A DNA stretch of 64,000 nucleotides. Origin: Theocolax elegans (lineage: Eukaryota; Arthropoda; Insecta; Hymenoptera; Cerocephalidae). Of this stretch, positions 20,218-32,287 are shown in pieces. The stretch's first letter is position 1. Every line of letters starts with the position of its first letter. The notes under the pieces were generated by a model. It searched no databases. It saw only the letters and a program-made list of their open reading frames with translations, and was not told where the DNA came from. The stretch is taken from assembly GCA_026168455.1 (NCBI GenBank), contig CM047431.1, forward strand, positions 7,710,943-7,774,942. Reading direction: 5' to 3'. The translations under genes were made by a program, and so were the position numbers.

Positions 20218-22696
20218 TAACCCATTAACGCCGAGGTGATCAGAATTTTTACTATCTTTCTTTTTTTTAAAAAATTTGCAATACCACTTTACCTACGTAA
20301 AATTTAATGCTTTCAGAATCTAAACTCAAAATTTCGATTAAACACAGAGAAAAAAATATGGCCGATTTAAACGTAAAAAACGTGAAAATTTTGTAAAAAA
20401 AATTTTTTTGCAATTTTTCTCACACTGATACCACAAAACTATCAACTTTATACTTCCGACTTTTTTCTTTCCATCACGTGTAGCATTAAAAATTACGTGG
20501 GCGTTTGTAATGGATGCCTGTATAAATCTTATAAAAACGACCCATGTCCATATTTTGGAACGTATACTTGGAAGTACATTATTGCAGTGCCCATCATACA
20601 CGTCAACACCGCCCATAAATTTGTTGTCAAATGAAAAACTTGCGGAAAAGGTATATTAGTTTTGGATCGAGCCTCTGAATTATATCTTCTTGAAATTGAT
20701 AGTGGAGTTACACCTGCAGCAGTTGAAGCTATTGAAACGGGTTTCGAATCCATATTAGTGATGAAATTTATGCCACTATTTTGATCATGTTTTACAATAT
20801 AAGTACCTCGTAGAGCTTTCTATTCAAGTACATTCTTTTCTTTGACTCGATTGTCTCTGATAGTGCCAGTGCATTTCAAACGTAATTATTGCAAGTGTAA
20901 AATCAAATCCATATTTGTAAAAAAATTATCAAAGTATAAATAAAATGCAGGGATTTTATTAAAATTTATTAGCCGAAAAAAGGTTCGAATAAATGCAATA
21001 CTACACGTGTACCTAAAGCACATTTTGCTAATTTATTGCCGGTTTGGGAATTTTTACCGCAATATAGATCTAAATTCGGTAGATAGCCGTCTGAAGTGCA
21101 TAAACCACAAAATTTTGAACCAATCCTAATTGGTTTGCCTCGAATAAATTGTTTCAATACAGTTTTTGCATAAGACTTGGCCATCATTTCATCAATACAT
21201 ATAGAAGTTTTGCATATTCCAAACTTTATGAGGTTGTTTTGAAAAAGTTTCAACATCGAACGAACCTGCCACCCTCTATCGTTTGGATCCGTGTCTTTAG
21301 CTTTTGAATATTTTATTTTAGATTTAATTTCTTCAAATTTATCGTGCGTCATTACAGAAGAAACAATGTCATTAGATAAGAATGGATCAGATGACCAATA
21401 ATCTCTCTGAGACTTTCTTTTATTGAATGAACTGAAAATAACTATACCTATAAAAGTGTCAAGATCTTGTAATTTTAAATCATAATTAGTCTCTTTAGAT
21501 GCATTAATTATATATTGTTTCATTTCGGTGGAAATAAAGGTTTCAAACAATTGAAAAGGCTCGCACGCCTTTATATTCTTTTTTGCAGCTTCAGATAATA
21601 ATATTGTTTCTTCACAAGTATTTGAATATAACTTCTCGCCATCGATCCAAATGAATTCGTGATTTTTTTCAAGTTTATCTAAGTTTTCAGAATAACTAAC
21701 ACAAGCTTTTTTATAAGTCATATTTGGTAGTGTGAATTCATGTTCAGAATCTGAATCAGGTATCGAATCACAATGGGAATCAAAATCATCGGGGTCTGAA
21801 TTGTCAGTATTCGGAATCAATATGCTTTCGTCGGAATCACTATCCAAATAATCTGATTCATACTCTGGATGTGGTGAAGCAAAAGATTTTGAACGTTTTC
21901 GTGGCATAACAAATGTATTGAAATGTGAAAACCAATATTTTTATTATATGCTTTACTTATAATTCATGTACAAATTGTATAGAACATGTGTGTCGATGCA
22001 TAAATGAAAAGATGTACAAGTTTGTTCGTGAATTTTGTAGTGGTAGATAGAAACCAAACTTTATGTATAATTCAAGAAAAATGTTTTTCTCTAAATCCAT
22101 AGACTTTACGAAAAGATTTTCAAGAACAAGAAAGTCTTACAATTAGTCAAGAAACACTCAAAAATTTTTCCAAAATTTTTTTTAGTATTTTGAAAAAATT
22201 GGATTTTTTAAAATTTTTGAAAATTAAAAAATGTCTTGAAAAGTTTTGAAAAAGGTTGAGAGTGTTCTTTGATTAATTTTAAGACATTTTGGTTAGAATT
22301 TTTTTCCTAAAGTTTGTAGTTTTTAAGAAAACGATAGATTAAGATTTCTATAAAATTTTTTCATTCCTGCCGCTATTTTGAAAAAATGCGTCGATGAATT
22401 TTTCTTAAAAATATTCCACTTAATGTTTACGTGCCATGATCACCTCTGATCATACTATAAAGTTGACAGTTTTGTGGTATCATTGTGAGAAAAATTGCAA
22501 AAAAAATTTTTTTACAAAATTTTCACGTTTTTTACGTTTAAATCGGCCATATTTTTTCCTCGCTGTTCAATCGAACTTTTGAGTTTAGATTCTGAAAGAG
22601 CATTAAATTTTACGTAGGTAAAGTGGTATTGCAAATTTGTTTTGGTCCGGTAGCATAATAAATAAACACGTTGAAAAAATAGTAAAAATTCTGATC
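20218..22696 (-). mobile_element. piggyBac DNA transposon, decayed
   Basis: The left end is TTAACCCATTAACGCCGAGG. The right end repeats it inverted from ATAGTAAAAATTCTGATC inward but has lost the outermost ~20 bp and its TTAA. The terminal arms are unusually long: 20218-20480 and 22440-22696 are inverted copies, with words such as CCTACGTAAAATTTAATGC and CGTAAAAAACGTGAAAATTT. The transposase lies inside on the minus strand. The terminal TTAACCCATTAACGCCG is shared with the 761 bp palindrome at 34391-35151. Confidence 0.9.
20338..21907 (-). pseudogene. piggyBac transposase (DDE_Tnp_1_7 type), broken
   Basis: The main frame starts at ATG 21907 with an acidic Asp/Ser-rich N-terminus (~70 residues). 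The core follows: FQLFETFISTEMKQYI, FIGIVIFSSFNKRKSQRDYW, ICIDEMMAKSYAK (first catalytic Asp) and RGKPIRIGSKFCGLCTSDGY. It ends at 20969. Beyond a frameshift, minus-strand fragments give YLYFDNFFTNMDL (second Asp), then a GTIRDNR-like piece and a decayed NMDSKPVSIAST region. MGGVDVYDGHCNN at 20616 supplies the third Asp, with WTWVVFIRFIQASITNAH after it. All three DDD positions are visible, but stops and frameshifts rule out function. Confidence 0.92.
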
Positions 22697-23966
22697 TTTA
22701 TATTATATTTTTTATTTTATTTATTTATATTTGTAATTAATTTATGTTATTCAGTCCTTTAAGTAATAATATTATAAACAGAAAAAACAAGTATGAAAAA
22801 TTAAAAATAATAAAGAATGGAATAAGAATACAAGCATAGTTGGAACGTGATAATATTTTTTATTTTTATAAATCAACATTCATCACTTACGCAATAATAG
22901 AAATTTATATGAAGAACTTCATAAACAAAATATACATGTAATGAATATTAATTTCGGTATAAATATAGGTATGCGAAGATTATTTTCTTATTCTTCATAA
23001 TTTTTTATAAATGAAATATATATAAATTAAAGTGGCACTTAGAAAGAGAATATATAAATAATGTTAAATCATTATCGACGTAAGGTAATAAGGTAAAGAA
23101 TAATAATTTATTGATATCTCCTCCTCCGTACATTCTTTCTCCTCGATCTCTTACGCGATTGGTGGGAGTGATCAAGCGATAGAACTCTTTGATTCGCGGG
23201 AGCATTGACGTTTCGGAGCATTGATGGTGATCCCAAAAAATTATATTGAGGTCATCTTTGTTAAAGGAGAACGCCAACGGAAAGCATTTGAAGTATATCT
23301 ATATACATTCAAAATTTGTATATATAGTGCGACGTTACCAAATTTTTGGTTAAAACTCAACCGTTTCCCGGTGGAAACGTCGAAAATATAATTTGAAATA
23401 AAATAAAACCCTGCACAGCCGACTCTCTCAGAAGAGATTCCGTCGAATTTACAGTGGACCGGTTTCCACTGTAACCTACAGTAATTGTTAATTGGCGTTA
23501 ACATATTAATAAGCGGATACCTTACGGAGTCCACTGTCACCACTACCACGAGAGAGATGTTTGGAAACTATTATTCAATAATAACGCGCGAAAAAACCCA
23601 ACGTAACGCGACGTAATTATTAAACAAACCCCTCGAACCCAACGATCGAAAAATCACTCCCGAATGCCCGCGACCACGTTTGACCAACCGTAATTTACTA
23701 GATATATTAGACGCCACAATAATAATTGAATTACTTACCAATTTATTATATCACTTCAAATATTATGTATAAAAAATATTTATCTAATATATATATACAA
23801 ACACCAGTATCGGTACTTATGGTGACACTACGTGTTATCTTGGTGTTTTCAGGTTATAAAACATATGTAACGACTCAGATATAAGGGGGAGAATATTAAT
23901 TGATAGAATAATGCATAAAAAACCAATAACCCAAATACCTAAATACCCCTCACGCGTAAAAAAGCA
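22697..23966. other. Spacer; unrecognised weak frames
   Basis: AT-rich sequence. Two overlapping minus-strand frames (23277-23005, 23549-23241) have no domain that I recognise and no consistent codon pattern. 23560-23720 is richer in CG dinucleotides (AACGCGCG, CGACGTAATT). I assign no gene. Confidence 0.4.
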
Positions 23967-23968
23967 CA

Positions 23969-24095
23969 CTTTGACCTTATAATATTACTGAAGGATTGAA
24001 TTTATAACCTCATTCGAAGTGCCGGAGACCCCAGGCCTCCGGCACCTCGGAATACGTTATAACTTCAATCCTTCATTAATATTATAACGTCAAAG
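23969..24095. repeat. 127 bp imperfect palindrome
   Basis: CTTTGACCTTATAATATTA...GTGCCGGAGACC folds onto GGCCTCCGGCAC...TAATATTATAACGTCAAAG. The arms are about 60 bp with a few mismatches around CCAG. It is a compact foldback with a GC-rich tip. Confidence 0.8.
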
Positions 24096-24117
24096 CGGGG
24101 CTCACAGATAATTTTCC

Positions 24118-24252
24118 GATTTTTTGTGTGTCGGCATAAGTACGGATACATGGTTGAATTTTCGGTGGAATTATGCTGACGTCGGCATAATTACCCCAAA
24201 GTAAGCACAATTCCCATTTCCCGTAAGAATTTGTCGGCATAAGTACCGATTG
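24118..24252. repeat. GTCGGCATAA direct-repeat cluster
   Basis: GTCGGCATAAGTAC occurs near 24132 and 24233, with GTCGGCATAATTAC between them near 24182. The copies are direct and spaced by about 50 bp. No function is evident. Confidence 0.6.
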
Positions 24253-24272
24253 ATTAATTTATATATATATAT

Positions 24273-25931
24273 ATGGGTGGTTCTCTGTGACATCGAAGAT
24301 GAAAAAAATAAATATTGCTATAACTGTGGGAATATGTTTTAGAGGTATCCAGTAGTTCTCCTGAATTTTTTCACATTTTTTCTGGGCCATTATTTTAAGT
24401 TACAAAGAGTCATAGTTGACATTTTAGCACTTTTTTGCATTAAATGCCCATTTTCATGAATTTTTAGCTCCCAGGGGATGCATTTTTCACTAAAAACATA
24501 AGTATGACTTTTTTTGTAAAATTTTCCGAACTTTTCATTAAAAATACTTTTAAAGACATAAATGTATGCTGTCACACTCTTGTAAGCCATTTAAACCTTA
24601 AATAGTGAAAATCAGCAATTCTGCTCCGGACTCTGGTAACCTAATACTGTCTAAAAGATGTCTTTTTATAGTCATAAACTGCCTAAAAATTTCCAGAGTG
24701 GGTCTAAATCATTAAGATCACTTATGGTCGAAATATCCGGGAAAAGTGCCCGAAATATTAATAGAAAGGTATATTTGTTGCCTTATAACGATGAATCTAT
24801 TAGCATGATCATTGCAAAAAAATTTGTGCACTTACCTTGGAGTGGTAGAAAAGTATCTCCACTTGTTTCAGTATCCATCTAATCCCCTGTAAGCTGCTAA
24901 AAATACAAATATTATTATACAAATGTAAAAAATTAATTTTTAAACATTTATAATGCTGAATTTTTAGTTTTACATCCCTTACAAGAATTATAATACTAAT
25001 CTGAAGGATTACTATAAATGTATAAACATCATTATTACAATAACTGAATATACGTATTTAATACAAAAGATATATAAATAAATCGGATATATAATTATAA
25101 GGAATAATATGATAACGTGACAGTGACAAGTTTGTGAAATCTAAACAGTGTATTGCTGAATAATAATAATAATAATGTTGATACTTTTATAGTAATCCTT
25201 CAGATTAGTATTATAATTCTTGTAAGGGATGTAAAACTAAAAATCCAGCATTATAAATGTTTAAAAAATAATTTTTTATAATTTTATAATAATATTTGTA
25301 TTTTTAGCAGCTTACAGGGGATTAGATGGATACTGAAACAAGTGGAGATACTTTTCTACCATTCCAAGGTAAGTGCATAAATTTTTTTGCAATGATCATG
25401 CTAATAGATTCATCGTTATAAGGCAACAAATATACATTTCTATTAATATTTCGGGCACTTTTCCCGGATATTTTGACCATAAGTAATCTTAATGATTTAG
25501 ACCCACTCTGGAAATTTTTAGGCAGTTTCTGACTATAAAAAGACATCTTTTAGACAGTATTAGGTTACCAGAGTCCGGAGCAGAATTGCTGATTTTCACT
25601 ATTTAAGGTTTAAGTGGCTTACAAGAGTGTGACAGCATACATTTATGTCTTTAAAAGTATTTTTAATGAAAAGTTCGAAAAATTTTACAAAAAAAGTCAT
25701 ACTTATGTTTTTAGTGAAAAATGCATCCCATGGGAGCTAAAAATTCATGAAAATGGGCATATAATGCAAAAAAGTGCTAAAATGTCAACTTTGACTCTCT
25801 GTAACTTAAAATAATGGCCCAGAAAAAATCTGAAAAAATTCTGGAGAACTACTGCATACCTCTAAAACATATTCCCACAGTTATAGCAATATTTATTTTT
25901 TTCATCTTCGATGTCACAGAGAACCACCCAT
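24273..25931. repeat. 1.66 kb foldback palindrome, family F2
   Basis: Arms of about 745 bp (24273-25017 and 25187-25931) are reverse complements with few mismatches around a ~170 bp spacer. The outer ends are TGGGTGGTTCTCTGTGACATC next to (TA)n. Half copies lie at 29016-29355 and 58713-59214. Each arm carries a 66-codon frame beginning MAYKSVTAYIY, but changes between copies are mostly amino-acid altering, so it is not under coding constraint. Each arm also carries an exon-like unit (25313-25364): AG, ATGGATACTGAAACAAGTGG, then CCAAG/GTAAGTGC. Confidence 0.93.
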
Positions 25932-26900
25932 ATATATATATCTCAATCTCTGATCAAAGGAATAGCTACTCAAAAAAATATCTCCTCACAATCACTATTG
26001 ATACTTGACTCTGTGGAAAAACACACTCTCTCTATCACTAAGGATGCTAGACTCTGCTACCAAAAAAAACCACAACTTCTCCACTCGACTACTGATGCTA
26101 GACTAACTTCTTTTCCGGACACTACCCTCCGTAACCGATAATTTAAACACTCTATCCTTTTCTCACTTTTTGTCCCATTTCCTTATCTCTCTCGTGTCAC
26201 CTGCGGGAGATAAGTCATTATTTGACTTATCTCCATGTAATTACATGTCACAGGTGCCCCCTGCTACCGTATAGTCCTTACTAATATCAAAATTGACAAC
26301 TCATTTGCATAAGTTATCATTGTCCCAACTATTACAGTAAATATACGTGTATTACGGAATTACTGTCATAATACTATTTTATACAGTAATTCCATACACG
26401 ACACATCGTCCTTACTATGAAACATTTAGTAATATATCACTAAAATCTCATTAGCGCGAGATTTGAATCTCTTATTTGTTTCTATATATTATACACGTAT
26501 AATATATATACCCGAACGATCCCCACTACACGTGTTCCAAAACTCCCTACGTATCGATATATAAATCCCTGCGTCGATAAAAGCGCGGACCGCCTAGTTA
26601 CTATGCGCGCGCTTGAATCTCGATCGATTCAAGATGGACGCAACTGAGCTCGAACCGGCACGTAAACAACGTGCTTCGCGACCGGTTCACCGCGTGCGCG
26701 CGATCCCCACCGGCGGGGACGGCGATAAACCGTTCCGTGGGTGTTGTGCGCGTACGTATACTCTTGTGTATACGCCGTGCGCGAGGACGACAAGTCCCCC
26801 CCCCCAACGCTTCGCGAGGGACCACCGCACGACCAGGGCAATATTTATATCCCTTTTTAGGTGCCCCTCGATGATGACACCATCACAATAGATATACTTG
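25932..26900. other. LTR-like boundary and GC-rich patch
   Basis: Near 26253 the minus strand reads GCAGGGGGCACC then TGTGACATGT, which resembles a polypurine tract followed by an LTR start, as in gypsy A. 25932-26252 could then be a U3 remnant. 26500-26880 is CG-rich with a TATATAAATCCC word at 26560 and several chance frames in both strands. No gene is supported. Confidence 0.3.
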
Positions 26901-27414
26901 CAATGTTAAAAATGAAACTTCGTCGGTTAATTTTGGCTTTTCTTCCATTTCCCGAAAATAATTTTTTTTGCAAATGAAATATCGGTAGTAAAAGTAAAAG
27001 ATAAGGCATGATTTATACGTCTTGCAACGTCTTTATACTTATTGGCGGACTCCTTTACTGGGCTAATATTTTGAATATTGATATAATGAAAAATTAGAAG
27101 TTATTTTAAACTATAATACTATTATCACCAACATTCTTCTTTTGGTGTAACCCACGAACAACAAAGTGTACGTAGAAGGATTCTGTTTGTTTTGTGCTGC
27201 TTTTTTAGAGTGAGTCCCCCTGCCTTTCATTTGGGGTGTTTTTCAAAGTAAATTTCCCTTACCTCTCACTTGTGGTGCTTTATTGCGCGTAAAGCTGCTA
27301 TGGATGCTCAAATTGTTCTCCATTCATTTCTTAACAGTAAGCAATCCTGTTTTAAAACAATTGAATTGTTTTTCGAATTATATCTTTTGGAACTAGAGCA
27401 GTTTCTTGAAGGGT
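26901..27414. other. Spacer without recognised genes
   Basis: Mixed-composition sequence with no frame, domain or repeat that I can name. Confidence 0.4.
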
Positions 27415-27876
27415 CCTATATGTGACGTTACTCTAAGTTGCTATGTATGTTTGTAAGCGTCACGCGTATCGTTCTGATAGGCGTAACTTATGTGTAAATG
27501 ATGCGTCACGTTTATCCTGTGTTAATACTTTTGATGAACATCTATTTAATGAAATTAAGATAACAGTTTTGTGTTAATTGGTTATTTATTTAATCCTTTT
27601 TATTGTAACATAAGATTAAAAACTACACGAATAATCTTCGTGGCCAAATTCGAGTTTCATCTTATCTAAATACAATTCAAGGTTTCATATATTTTTCTAG
27701 ACCTTGGTGAATCTTTGTTAGAAAAATATTTCGCGAATGAATTTATACAAATCTAACTACTCGTTTAGAAACCTTGGTAAATCTCTAAATTCAGGTAGCC
27801 TCCAAATGATCTATATATCTTATATCACGATTAGCTTAAAAGGGCAAGCACGGGGACGATCCCTTATATTTTAATA
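27415..27876. repeat. Direct partial copy of the 19204-19665 repeat
   Basis: The match starts at TATATGTGACGTTACTCTAA and ends in CCCTTATATTTTAA, with roughly one difference in ten to fifteen bases. It lacks the exon-like half present in the other two copies. Confidence 0.88.
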
Positions 27877-29015
27877 AGGGGTATTTGTTATTATACAAGC
27901 TAAGTTATGTAGCATATATTAAAAGATTTAATATTTTCTTTGTCTATCTCTTCTATTGTTTTCTACGAGCTTTTATATTTTTGCAAATTATATCTATCTT
28001 ACCTACATATTCGTTTTTATAATCTAATCTTGTGAGCAAGTTCATTATTTCACCGCTTCTTTATTAGTATACATATTGTCGTTGTAAAACTTTCTATTGT
28101 CGTATTTTTTTTCTTGCATATGCTACTACTGTTTCATATGAGTTGAACCTAGCCGGGCACTTAATTCCGACTGTACAGGTAAATCTGTAATGTGGAAAAG
28201 TCGCTACCAAGAAAACGCAGATGAGAAATCACCTGAGAAATCAGGTGATTTCTCACGCCAAAATGTAAGGTGCTGATATTAAGTGAAAAAATTTGTTAGT
28301 TCTACTAGAAAAAAGTATTATTAAAATTTTTTTTTCTTATCGTGCTGCACCATTTGAACATTAGACTAAATTTGCAAAAATTTAATTTAGAAAATTTTTA
28401 GGTGCTTTCACAGTGGGAGTCATAGCTCGAAAATAAATGAAAAAGATGTTCAAACTTTTGCACTACACTGTCAATATTAAAATGTACTATGTTGTTATAA
28501 ATAAATTGGATTACTACTAGAGGGTTAACACTTCTGAAACTGAAATTTTTACGGGTTTAAGTAGCGTTGTTAAACTGTCGTCATTTTACTGTATGTACTG
28601 CCGTGTCTTAAAATAGAATTGAAAAGATGTAAATATAGATCATTTAAACAGAGTAGTAAGATTCTTTGAAACTATTACAACATTCATTTTATTTCGCATA
28701 TTTGCATTTATTTCCTTTTTTTAAAGCAAGAATATTAAAACATGTATCAAGCTTCTATTTTGCGTAACCAGAAGAGAGTTGTTTAGTACGAACCGTTACT
28801 TTATTTTTAATAATATTTAATACAATTTCAATTAATTTTTTAAAGAATAATAACGATTTCAATCATACGATTCAATTAATATATTGCACGTGCAAAATCA
28901 TTATTTTGAAACAAGTACATTCTACACTGATAATAGCAATAATAATCATCTAAGAGCTTAACTTTTCTAAATATTATTATAACTTATAAACACTGAGTCT
29001 CATTTAACTGCCACT
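27877..29015. other. Spacer; contains one perfect hairpin
   Basis: AT-rich, no gene. 28223-28236 (GAGAAATCACCTGA) and 28241-28254 form a perfect 14 bp stem with a GAAA loop. Confidence 0.5.
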
Positions 29016-29355
29016 GATTCACTATTTAAGGTTTAAATGGCTTACAAGAGTGTGACAACATACATTTATGATTTTAAAAGTATTTTTAATGAAAAGTTCA
29101 GAAAAATTTACAAAAAAAGTCGCATTTATGTTTTTAGTAAAAAATGCATCCCCTGGGAGCTACAAATTCATAAAAATGAGCATATAATGCAAAAAAGTGC
29201 TAAAATGTCAACTTTGACTCTCTGTAACTTAAAATAATGTCCTCGAAAAAATTTGAAAAAATTCAGGAGAACTACTGGATACCTCTAAAACATATTCCCA
29301 CAGTTATAGCAATATTAATTTTTTTCATCTTCGATTTAACAGAGAACCACCCATA
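29016..29355 (+). repeat. Half copy of foldback family F2
   Basis: This matches the outer part of one F2 arm (25592-25931), including the 66-codon frame and the terminal GAGAACCACCCATATATA. It is more diverged than the two arms of the 24 kb palindrome are from each other. The other arm is missing. Confidence 0.88.
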
Positions 29356-29514
29356 TATATTGTATGTATTTATTGATTCATTTTCGTATTCATGGTTTTT
29401 TTGAAGATTGTTTCGTTATAAAAGTAGCACTTTGAGAATTTTTTAGACTTTTAAACATATCCAATAAAAATATGACTTATTTAGAAGAGTGTTTCTGCTC
29501 TAGTATATAGATAT

Positions 29515-29988
29515 CCTCAAAAACCAGAAGAAAGCTGAGTTCAAGTAGATATGGTTTGAAAAAAAGAAGCTTAATTTGATTAATTTGGAGCAACGTTATA
29601 AAGAAAATAAGAAATTGAAGAAATTTTGACCAAAATTTAATATAAAAAATTTATTGTTTCTTTTGGCCTAGTAATCTTTAATTTCTTATTTTCTTCATAA
29701 CGTTGCTTCAAGATAAGCAATTTGAGCTTCTTTTTTTTAAACCATATCTACTTGAACTCAACTTTCTTCTGGTTTTTGGTTTGAGTGCCTATCTCTATTT
29801 GTTTCTTAGTTGTAAGCGATAAAATTGGAAGTAATTTTTACTGATATTGTTATTAGATTTCGAATAACTTCCGTAAAAGTGGCCACTGGCAAGAGATAAC
29901 TTGGCTTTCTTCACATTTTTATATTATAAAAGACATACCAAAGTTAGAAAAAGATCCGTTTTCCGGAGGTTAAGTACTTCCCTTGTAA
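29515..29988. repeat. Foldback family F3, partial palindrome
   Basis: CCAGAAGAAAGCTGAGTTCAAG and its reverse complement CTTGAACTCAACTTTCTTCTGG bracket a shared AAGAAGCTTAAT/ATTGAGCTTCTT core. The right side extends to CCGTTTTCCGGAGGTTAAGT. The complete form is at 35430-36033. Confidence 0.8.
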
Positions 29989-30590
29989 GTGCAGTGCAGT
30001 GCAGGGCGAAGGACCAAGTGCCCCGGGTTAAGTTACCCCCCGAGGCAGGCGTATAGTCGCAGCGTCGAGTCACGCATCCACGTGGCCAAGGACGGCGGGA
30101 CACCGGGCTACGTCCAACGGCAAGGATACGTCGAGGCGCCGACTTCCACAAGGACGCATGGAGCAGTCAGCTCGGTAAGTACCCATTGTTAGTCAGTTAC
30201 ATGTATCGAGAGTGTTCTATAAAAGGTTGAGTGATTGCTCGGTAACAAACCGGTGTTGTGGTAACATACAAGCTCCCTGCTTGACGCGACCGGGGAATAT
30301 TCCGTATTCATTGTCGGGGTTTTAGTGTGTTAACGAATTTTGAATAAATCATGTTTTTATTATTACCAATTGGTCGCGTGTATCTTTCATACGAATATAA
30401 CCGTTTCTCCTTCCGTCCCCACTTTTCCAGTAGCTCGCTTCGGTATGTAGGAAACCGTCCGCTACCGAGTTTTGCGAGATCGACTCCTCGACCTCGCGAC
30501 GACGAGATCAACGTGTTCCTGGAAGCGGTTGCTCACTGCTAATTTAATAAATTAAGTATACGTGGTGTCAGTACGAGATACCAAGTTACA
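29989..30590 (+). repeat. Possible solo LTR or promoter-like GC-rich block
   Basis: A sharply GC-richer block starts right at the end of the F3 repeat. It holds TCTATAAAAGGTTGAG (TATA-like, 30217) and GAATAAATCATG (poly-A signal-like, 30340) about 120 bp apart, the spacing expected for an LTR R region. There is no second copy in the window and no clear TG...CA boundary, so a host promoter is an alternative. Confidence 0.3.
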
Positions 30591-31304
30591 ATTAATATGA
30601 TTAAAATAATGAATCGCGGATATAAAAACATTTGAATTTTTCGAATACGATAATAGTGAATTAAAGATACTGCTAATATAAAACATAAAGCTTTCGGTTA
30701 AATAAAAAAACAAAAAAATACATATTTAGAAAAAGATAAAAACCATTATAGAGACTAGATAAAACGGCGAGTGCATAATACTAGTAGGAATAACTAGATA
30801 AAATAAATTAGAAATGCGTAAGATAAGGTAAAATCTAGGACATAAAACAATACAAAACAATATAAAAATTAAATTTAAAAGTTAAACTTGTGAGTTAGAA
30901 TTCTGGTTAGTGGGGCAGTTAAGTCCAGTTAACTCTGTTCTCCCACGATCGACGAATTTATAATTTCTTTTGATAGTGACAAGTTCGGGTGGTGCTAAAG
31001 AGTTTAGCGTCAAATGTGTCCAATACTAGTACTTACTATATGCTCTGGCGGCTAAATGAGCTCAATCTTTACCTGGTTCCATCTGAGCTCTGGTTATATA
31101 TCCCACACATGGATCGACTTATTCATCCTGCGTGATAGCATGAGTTCATAACTACACAAAAATGCCAACACCTTTTTTGGCTGACTGACCTACAATAGCT
31201 CATCTTCAACAGCCTCTACCTCAACCTCTCATATGCATAATCATCCTTCTCTGCCAACTTACTATGACATGGATACAGAAATTCATACTTTTGTACTTTA
31301 TTTA
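30591..31304. other. Spacer without recognised genes
   Basis: AT-rich with no supported feature. Confidence 0.4.
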
Positions 31305-31560
31305 TTTAGGCTCTTGATCTCCTCGCACCCATTAGACTTACACCCAATGTCAAGCGTAAAGCTTGGATTTCGCTCGACACAAAGCGCTTTACCAAGGAAA
31401 GGAAGCGAGCGTTTCGCACTGCTAAACTGGCAAACGATATTGCATATTTTTATAGACGATTACGTAGCAATGCTTTAAATGCAATAGAAGCAAGCAAATT
31501 TAACTTCGTAAACCATGAATTAAATAAAACCTCCGATGGTAGGTTTAATTACTACAATAT
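31305..31560 (+). pseudogene. Non-LTR retrotransposon fragment (endonuclease-RT linker)
   Basis: One frame reads ALDLLAPIRLTPNVKRKAW, then DTKRFTKERKRAFRTAK, FYRRLRSNALNAIEASKFNF and VNHELNKTSDGRF. The pattern (ALD..AP.R, K..W, a run of basic residues, Y+RLRN.....I..AK..+) is typical of the stretch between the endonuclease and RT in jockey/CR1-like elements. A stop precedes it and no flanking domain survives. Confidence 0.5.
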
Positions 31561-31959
31561 TATTCTACCAATCAAAACAAACCTAAACGTTTTTCCTTCA
31601 GTATTTTATCCTTTTAAATTCGAACTAAAAAGTTGCATCAAAAATCACATATTTTCATACTTTAAAAATATGAGGTGCTACATAAACATTCTTAAACGAA
31701 ACTAAATAAAATATCTTTTGTAGGACTTAAATAGCAGGGTCTCCCATCAAAGGAATAGTAACGTAACGAATATATCCTTAGATACTCAAAAAATGTCGCC
31801 CAGTTTAAAGTGGGTGCTAATAGAAGTTTTCTACTAAGTATCGCGCTTAGGAAAATATGTTTTCTCATAAGAAATAAGAAGATTCTTAAACTATAACTAA
31901 ATATATTTTTCTTATTCTCTTTGATAATCACCCCGTATACCCATTATTAAACAGGTTTT
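31561..31959. other. Spacer without recognised genes
   Basis: AT-rich sequence with no supported feature. Confidence 0.4.
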
Positions 31960-32287
31960 TATAGGGACACCCCTACCACCTATGTGTGGGGGTGAAGACA
32001 TTTCAATTTTTTCCATCCCGATCCCCACCGTCTCGCATTCGCCCGGGGTTATGCCCGTGAGGAAGGGAAAACCTTGTAGGAAAACCTTCCCCGAGACGGC
32101 CGGTGTATTGAAACATCCTGTTTAGATGTGCAGGTCACTTTGCGTAGGCCCAAACACCGAAACCGAATGTTCCACACCTTCCGCTCACGTTGTGAAGTGT
32201 GGAAAAACACCTAACCGATCTCGAAAGCCGCACAAGAATGGTGTCACCCATCCAAGTGCTAACCGCACTCAATGTTGCTTAACTTTC
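31960..32287 (-). repeat. 5S-rRNA-derived SINE, 5-prime truncated
   Basis: Read on the minus strand it starts GAAAGTTAAGCAACATTGAG, then GCGGTTAGCACTTGGATGGG, matching the internal promoter region of 5S rRNA. A ~200 bp body follows (GATCGGTTAGGTGTTTTTCC, CGGTTTCGGTGTTTGGGCC, GACGGTGGGGATCGGGATGG). The same body follows the 5S part in the complete copy at 47001-47435. The first ~45 bases of that copy are absent here. The 3-prime end near 31960 is uncertain. Confidence 0.85.

Noticed and set aside
23005..23549. Two overlapping minus-strand ORFs of 90 and 102 codons
   Set aside because: No recognisable domain, atypical composition and mutual overlap in different frames.
25614..25814. Conserved 66-residue protein (MAYKSVTAYIY...) in four repeat copies
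   Set aside because: Differences between copies are mostly amino-acid changing and one copy has a stop, so there is no sign of selection on a protein.
26601..26891. Overlapping ORFs on both strands
   Set aside because: The GC-rich patch gives open frames in four registers at once with no domain; no frame stands out.
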